A stretch of DNA of 64,000 bases, taken from the NCBI RefSeq assembly GCF_000972845.2, contig NC_040018.1, positions 3,701,632 to 3,765,631 on the forward strand, given 5' to 3'. Position numbers and translations under genes: made by a program. Shown here piece after piece: positions 61,300-64,000 of the stretch (the stretch's first letter is position 1; each line of letters begins with the position of its first letter). Under the pieces are notes generated by a model. It searched no databases. It saw only the letters and a list, made by a program, of their open reading frames with translations, and was not told where the DNA came from. Origin of the DNA: Larimichthys crocea (Eukaryota > Chordata > Actinopteri > Sciaenidae).

Positions 61300-61615
61300 C
61301 TGTAACGGCACCTACCTGTCAATCAAAGTGGCCATACTCTTAATCCTGCATAACTTTAAGCCTTAATATAATTTGAACCGGTGAGTTATATAAAGATTCA
61401 CCCTCAGTACAGTTGAATGCATGACATGAACATACATGTACGTACATGAACGGGGAAATTAGCTATAGAGAACAAAACAGTTTTTTGTACCAGGCTGTAA
61501 ACATGTTTATTTCTGCTGTGAAGTTGGACATTTGAACATGGGGACTTATGGAAATTGACTCGTTCTGTCCATTTGAGGAACTTCTACATAGGCTTCATTT
61601 GACTGTCACGGAGGT
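61300..61615 (-). repeat. dispersed repeat family A, copy 3 (longest, antisense)
   Basis: Read on the minus strand this copy gives the family A blocks (AGGAACTT-side start, GTCCCCATGTTCAAATGTCC, CAGCCTGGTACAAAAAACTG, CTATAGCTAATTTCCCCGTT). It then extends about 150 bp further than the other two, through a segment containing ACTCACCGGTTCAAATTATA and GACAGGTAGGTGCC. It is therefore the best guide to the full element. Confidence 0.8.
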
Positions 61616-62689
61616 TGCTGCTTGATGTAAACATACTGTTCATACAAACAAACTGTGACATTCGTGTAAAGCGAAAGCTCCTTCAGAGGTTTGTGCAGAT
61701 GCAGAAAGTCTTGGTAAACACATTGATCGGTGTGTGTGTGTTTGAGAGTGTGTGTTTATGTTTAGTGAATTAATTCTTTGCGAGGAAAAAAAAGGCAGCG
61801 AGTCCTTCATATCAATCCAATCACAAAAAAACAGTGAACTCTGAGAATTTTAAATGTAAACAAATATCGAGAGCCAAGTTAGCGGTCAGTCCACATGCCA
61901 TAGCGGACAAATATGCCACCAGCTGCTTTGCATTTCCAAACAATTTCTCTTGTAATAATACACCGTTTGCACGCCGCACTTTGCTGTGTTCCTTGTCTTT
62001 ATTACAGCTTTGCCCTCCAGTCAGTTTCCCTGACCTGCAAACAAATGGAAATATCATACGGACTGACATTCTTTCCGTATGGTTTCGTTTCGCCCACTTG
62101 CCAGGCAAATGGAAAGCAGATCTCACTTGAGTCTGACCGCAGATTGTTCCTCCAAAAAAAAAAAAAAACGCCAAATGAAATCACCAACATTTCTGTGGCT
62201 GGGCTGTGGAATGTGACGGCAAAAGCGTTTAAAGAAAACGAGAAATCATCTGGTGCGTCAGTTTAGAGGAGCTAGACTTTAAGAATCTGCTTTTTTTTAG
62301 GGGGGGACGTTGTGAAGATCTTCAGTTGTTCTCAAATAAAAGAATCCCTGATGCTCTCTTGTGTGCATTTGAGAGGATTTCCCTGTCAAAATAAACTCTT
62401 TTTCCAGTTTCTACTTATTAGAAATGTCACAAAAAATGCAAACCAGTAATTTTTAATCACAAATGATTGGAGGGTAGAGTGTCTATGAGCTGTATCATGC
62501 TATGTTCTGCTCCCACTACCCTTAAATTAGAGAGCTGTGTGTAGATGTGCATGTGTAGTCCCCTCCTTTGTATTGTGCTTTTATTTGTCAGCTTTGTGGA
62601 TGTAGTAGAAGTGTTTTATTTCTGTGGTTCCTTGTCACGCCAAAAGTCTTTTTTTGTTACGTTGTTGTTATTTTGTTTTTTCTTCTTTT

Positions 62690-62935
62690 TTTTGTTTCCT
62701 TTCTTTCTTTCTTTCTTCGTTCCACTGTCATTTCCATTTCAACTCCTCTCCTCAAACCTGTCCCTGTTCGGACGCCTCTGCGTGATATTTCTCTGACCCC
62801 CACCCTCCCCCCTCCTACGCTGCCACTGTGTCCCGCCCTTTTTCCCCTGCCCGTGTCCCTGCACCCATCCCGCCAACTCCTCCCTCCCTACCTCCTTCCT
62901 CCTCCCTCCTCCCAACCCAAAGATGTAGCCCTTCC
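62690..62935 (+). other. long pyrimidine-rich tract upstream of the FN1 exon
   Basis: About 245 bp rich in C and T, including a (CTTT)n run at about 62697-62717 and CCCTCC/CCTCCT blocks at 62800-62920. It lies 55-300 bp before the assigned acceptor and would bind pyrimidine-tract factors such as PTB or U2AF (inference). Confidence 0.75.
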
Positions 62936-62988
62936 CTCTTTCCCTCCCCCCTCACTGACTCCTAACACTACTGACCATGTAACGCCAG

Positions 62989-63157
62989 GCTCCGGAGGTG
63001 TAGCCAGCGCAGCAGGCCCCACCCCCTCCGCACCCAGAGACGTCGTGGCGTCGCTGGTTTCCACCCGCTTCATCAAGCTGACCTGGCGCCCACCGGCCGA
63101 ACCCCATGGAGACGAGTTAACCTACTCCGTTTTCTACAGCCAGGAGGGCACTAGCAG
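62989..63157 (+). CDS. neo1: neogenin exon encoding Ig4-FN1 linker and first half of fibronectin type III domain 1
   Basis: This exon encodes the linker after Ig4 and the first strands of FN type III domain 1. The peptide [21 protein letters not shown]... continues [24 protein letters not shown]; the Trp in LTWRPP is the conserved FN3 core residue. The donor AGCAG|GTATCA at 63158 leaves phase 2. The end is secure but the start is not. The first suitable acceptor after the likely branch region is CAG at 62986-62988, which gives linker [12 protein letters not shown]. AGs ending at 62922, 63003, 63012 and 63015 would also keep phase 1. The 63003 site gives [14 protein letters not shown], closest in length to the mammalian linker as I remember it, but has a weaker pyrimidine tract. 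The frame is open for 420 bp upstream, so ORF length does not settle it. Confidence 0.9.
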
Positions 63158-64000
63158 GTATCACACACATGAAGTGCTGTGCTGTAGTACTGCCTGGAGG
63201 GTGCTAATATACATATTACTGCTGTAATCAGCAGGGTGCTAATATACATACATTTTTGCACAGGAGACACTAAGGAGAATATGTAATGAAAGCAGTTAAA
63301 GCACTTATCACAGCGGTGAGTGTTAATTAATTAAAAACAAACTTCCCTCCTCAAAGGATTCCCTTTAACAGTGAAGTATAAACAAAAAAAAATCAGTTCA
63401 AATACTTTTTTGATGATTGGTGATTAACTTCCCTCAGCTTCTTCTGAAGAGGATTTTCCACAATTCTTCTTTCAGGCATTTTGGCTACCTTTTATGTTTT
63501 CCCTTTAAAACAGCTTGAAGTCATTTTCAGAAGTGTCCTAATACACAAGTGCAAATCCATACCGGAGCAGACGAATACAGTCTACACAAACTGCAGTGGT
63601 TTTATGTGTATGTGTTATTTTGTCTGAAACAAGCTGTATTTTTTCTTCTGCAGACAGATAAATGCTAATATGCTCATTATCAGTCAATTACTTGATTAAT
63701 TGATTGGTTGATGAGCAGAAAACATGACAACCTGCTTCCAGCTTTCACAAATCAAGAAGATTTGCTGCTTTTCTGTCGATGTTGATTGAATATCTTTAAA
63801 CATTCGAGCGGCGTTTACACTGTTTTCTGACATTTTACAGACTCATCTGATTTATCTGCTAATTAAAATTACAATTTGAAAGATGAATAAATAATAAAAA
63901 AAAATAACACATCAGCACGAGGAAGCGAACACACGCGCTTATGTTTAGTATAAAGATGCACAAACAGTAGATATAGCACTGAACCGTGCACCAGGCAAGA
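63158..64000 (+). other. neo1: 5' part of the neogenin intron inside FN1
   Basis: This phase 2 intron starts GTATCA and runs off the window. The exon with the second half of FN1 is not present. An 18-bp direct repeat occurs at 63198 and 63233. Otherwise it is AT-rich single-copy-like sequence. Confidence 0.85.

Larger units (their letters stand above)
44837..62988 (+). other. neo1: neogenin intron between Ig4b and FN1 exons (18.2 kb)
   Basis: This phase 1 intron is the longest complete one in the window. It contains a long GT array (46185), a complete MITE-like element (51365-51684), an antisense common fish repeat (51855-52104) and a related diverged copy (58145-58330). It also holds the composite site at 58541-60184, an unassigned antisense ORF (60143-60421), a GT array (60972) and an antisense family A repeat (61300-61615). 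A strongly pyrimidine-rich run of about 240 bp (62690-62935) precedes the FN1 exon. The segments 46300-50500 and 52400-58100 hold no repeat I can name apart from a CT tract (55559). Confidence 0.88.

Noticed and set aside
62568..63227. 219-codon plus-strand ORF containing the FN1 exon
   Set aside because: Only 62989-63157 (or a nearby start) is coding. The upstream part is low-complexity Pro/Ser/Leu translation of a pyrimidine tract, and the last residues read into the intron.
1..64000. tRNA, rRNA, CRISPR, microRNA and operon-type signals
   Set aside because: No cloverleaf with intact A and B boxes, no regularly spaced repeats with spacers, and no known microRNA seed in a good hairpin was found by eye.

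Overview
This window is vertebrate nuclear DNA, almost certainly from a ray-finned (teleost) fish. It lies wholly inside one large plus-strand gene, the netrin/RGM receptor neogenin (neo1). Six coding exons are supported by an open frame, canonical GT-AG borders, matching phases across introns and the strong resemblance of the joined peptide to vertebrate neogenin as I know it. In order they encode Ig domain 2 (18159-18434), Ig domain 3 in two exons (19640-19790, 32189-32325), Ig domain 4 in two exons (44471-44625, 44716-44836) and the first half of fibronectin type III domain 1 (62989-63157, start uncertain). Neither the gene start (signal peptide, Ig1) nor its end (rest of FN1 to FN6, membrane segment, cytoplasmic tail) is in the window. 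I cannot tell whether this is the teleost a or b paralogue.

Layout: 1-18158 is the 3' part of a large upstream intron; 18435-19639 is a 1.2 kb intron; 19791-32188 and 32326-44470 are introns of about 12 kb; 44626-44715 is a 90-bp intron inside Ig4; 44837-62988 is an 18 kb intron; 63158-64000 starts the intron inside FN1. The six exons total about 1.0 kb, so about 98% of the window is intronic. The exons have no premature stop or frameshift, so the gene looks functional.

The introns hold many dinucleotide microsatellites (mostly CA/GT), degraded LINE fragments with readable reverse-transcriptase C-terminal peptides (2.4-3.5 kb, 17.7 kb, 30.4 kb, 34.8 kb), and several multi-copy dispersed repeats. 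The best structured site is 58.5-60.4 kb. There a terminal-inverted-repeat MITE-like element is split by a second element with hAT-like ends and a nearly perfect 8-bp target duplication, followed by tandem repeats and a third, partial MITE copy. No RNA gene, CRISPR array, second protein-coding gene or promoter could be supported.

The points most worth following up are the ambiguous 3' splice site of the FN1 exon, where five candidate AGs all keep frame; the nested transposon site; an A-B-A' repeat unit near 15 kb with a second B copy at 12.4 kb; a 3-copy repeat family at 24-29 kb; and a protein-like antisense ORF at 60.1-60.4 kb that I could not assign.
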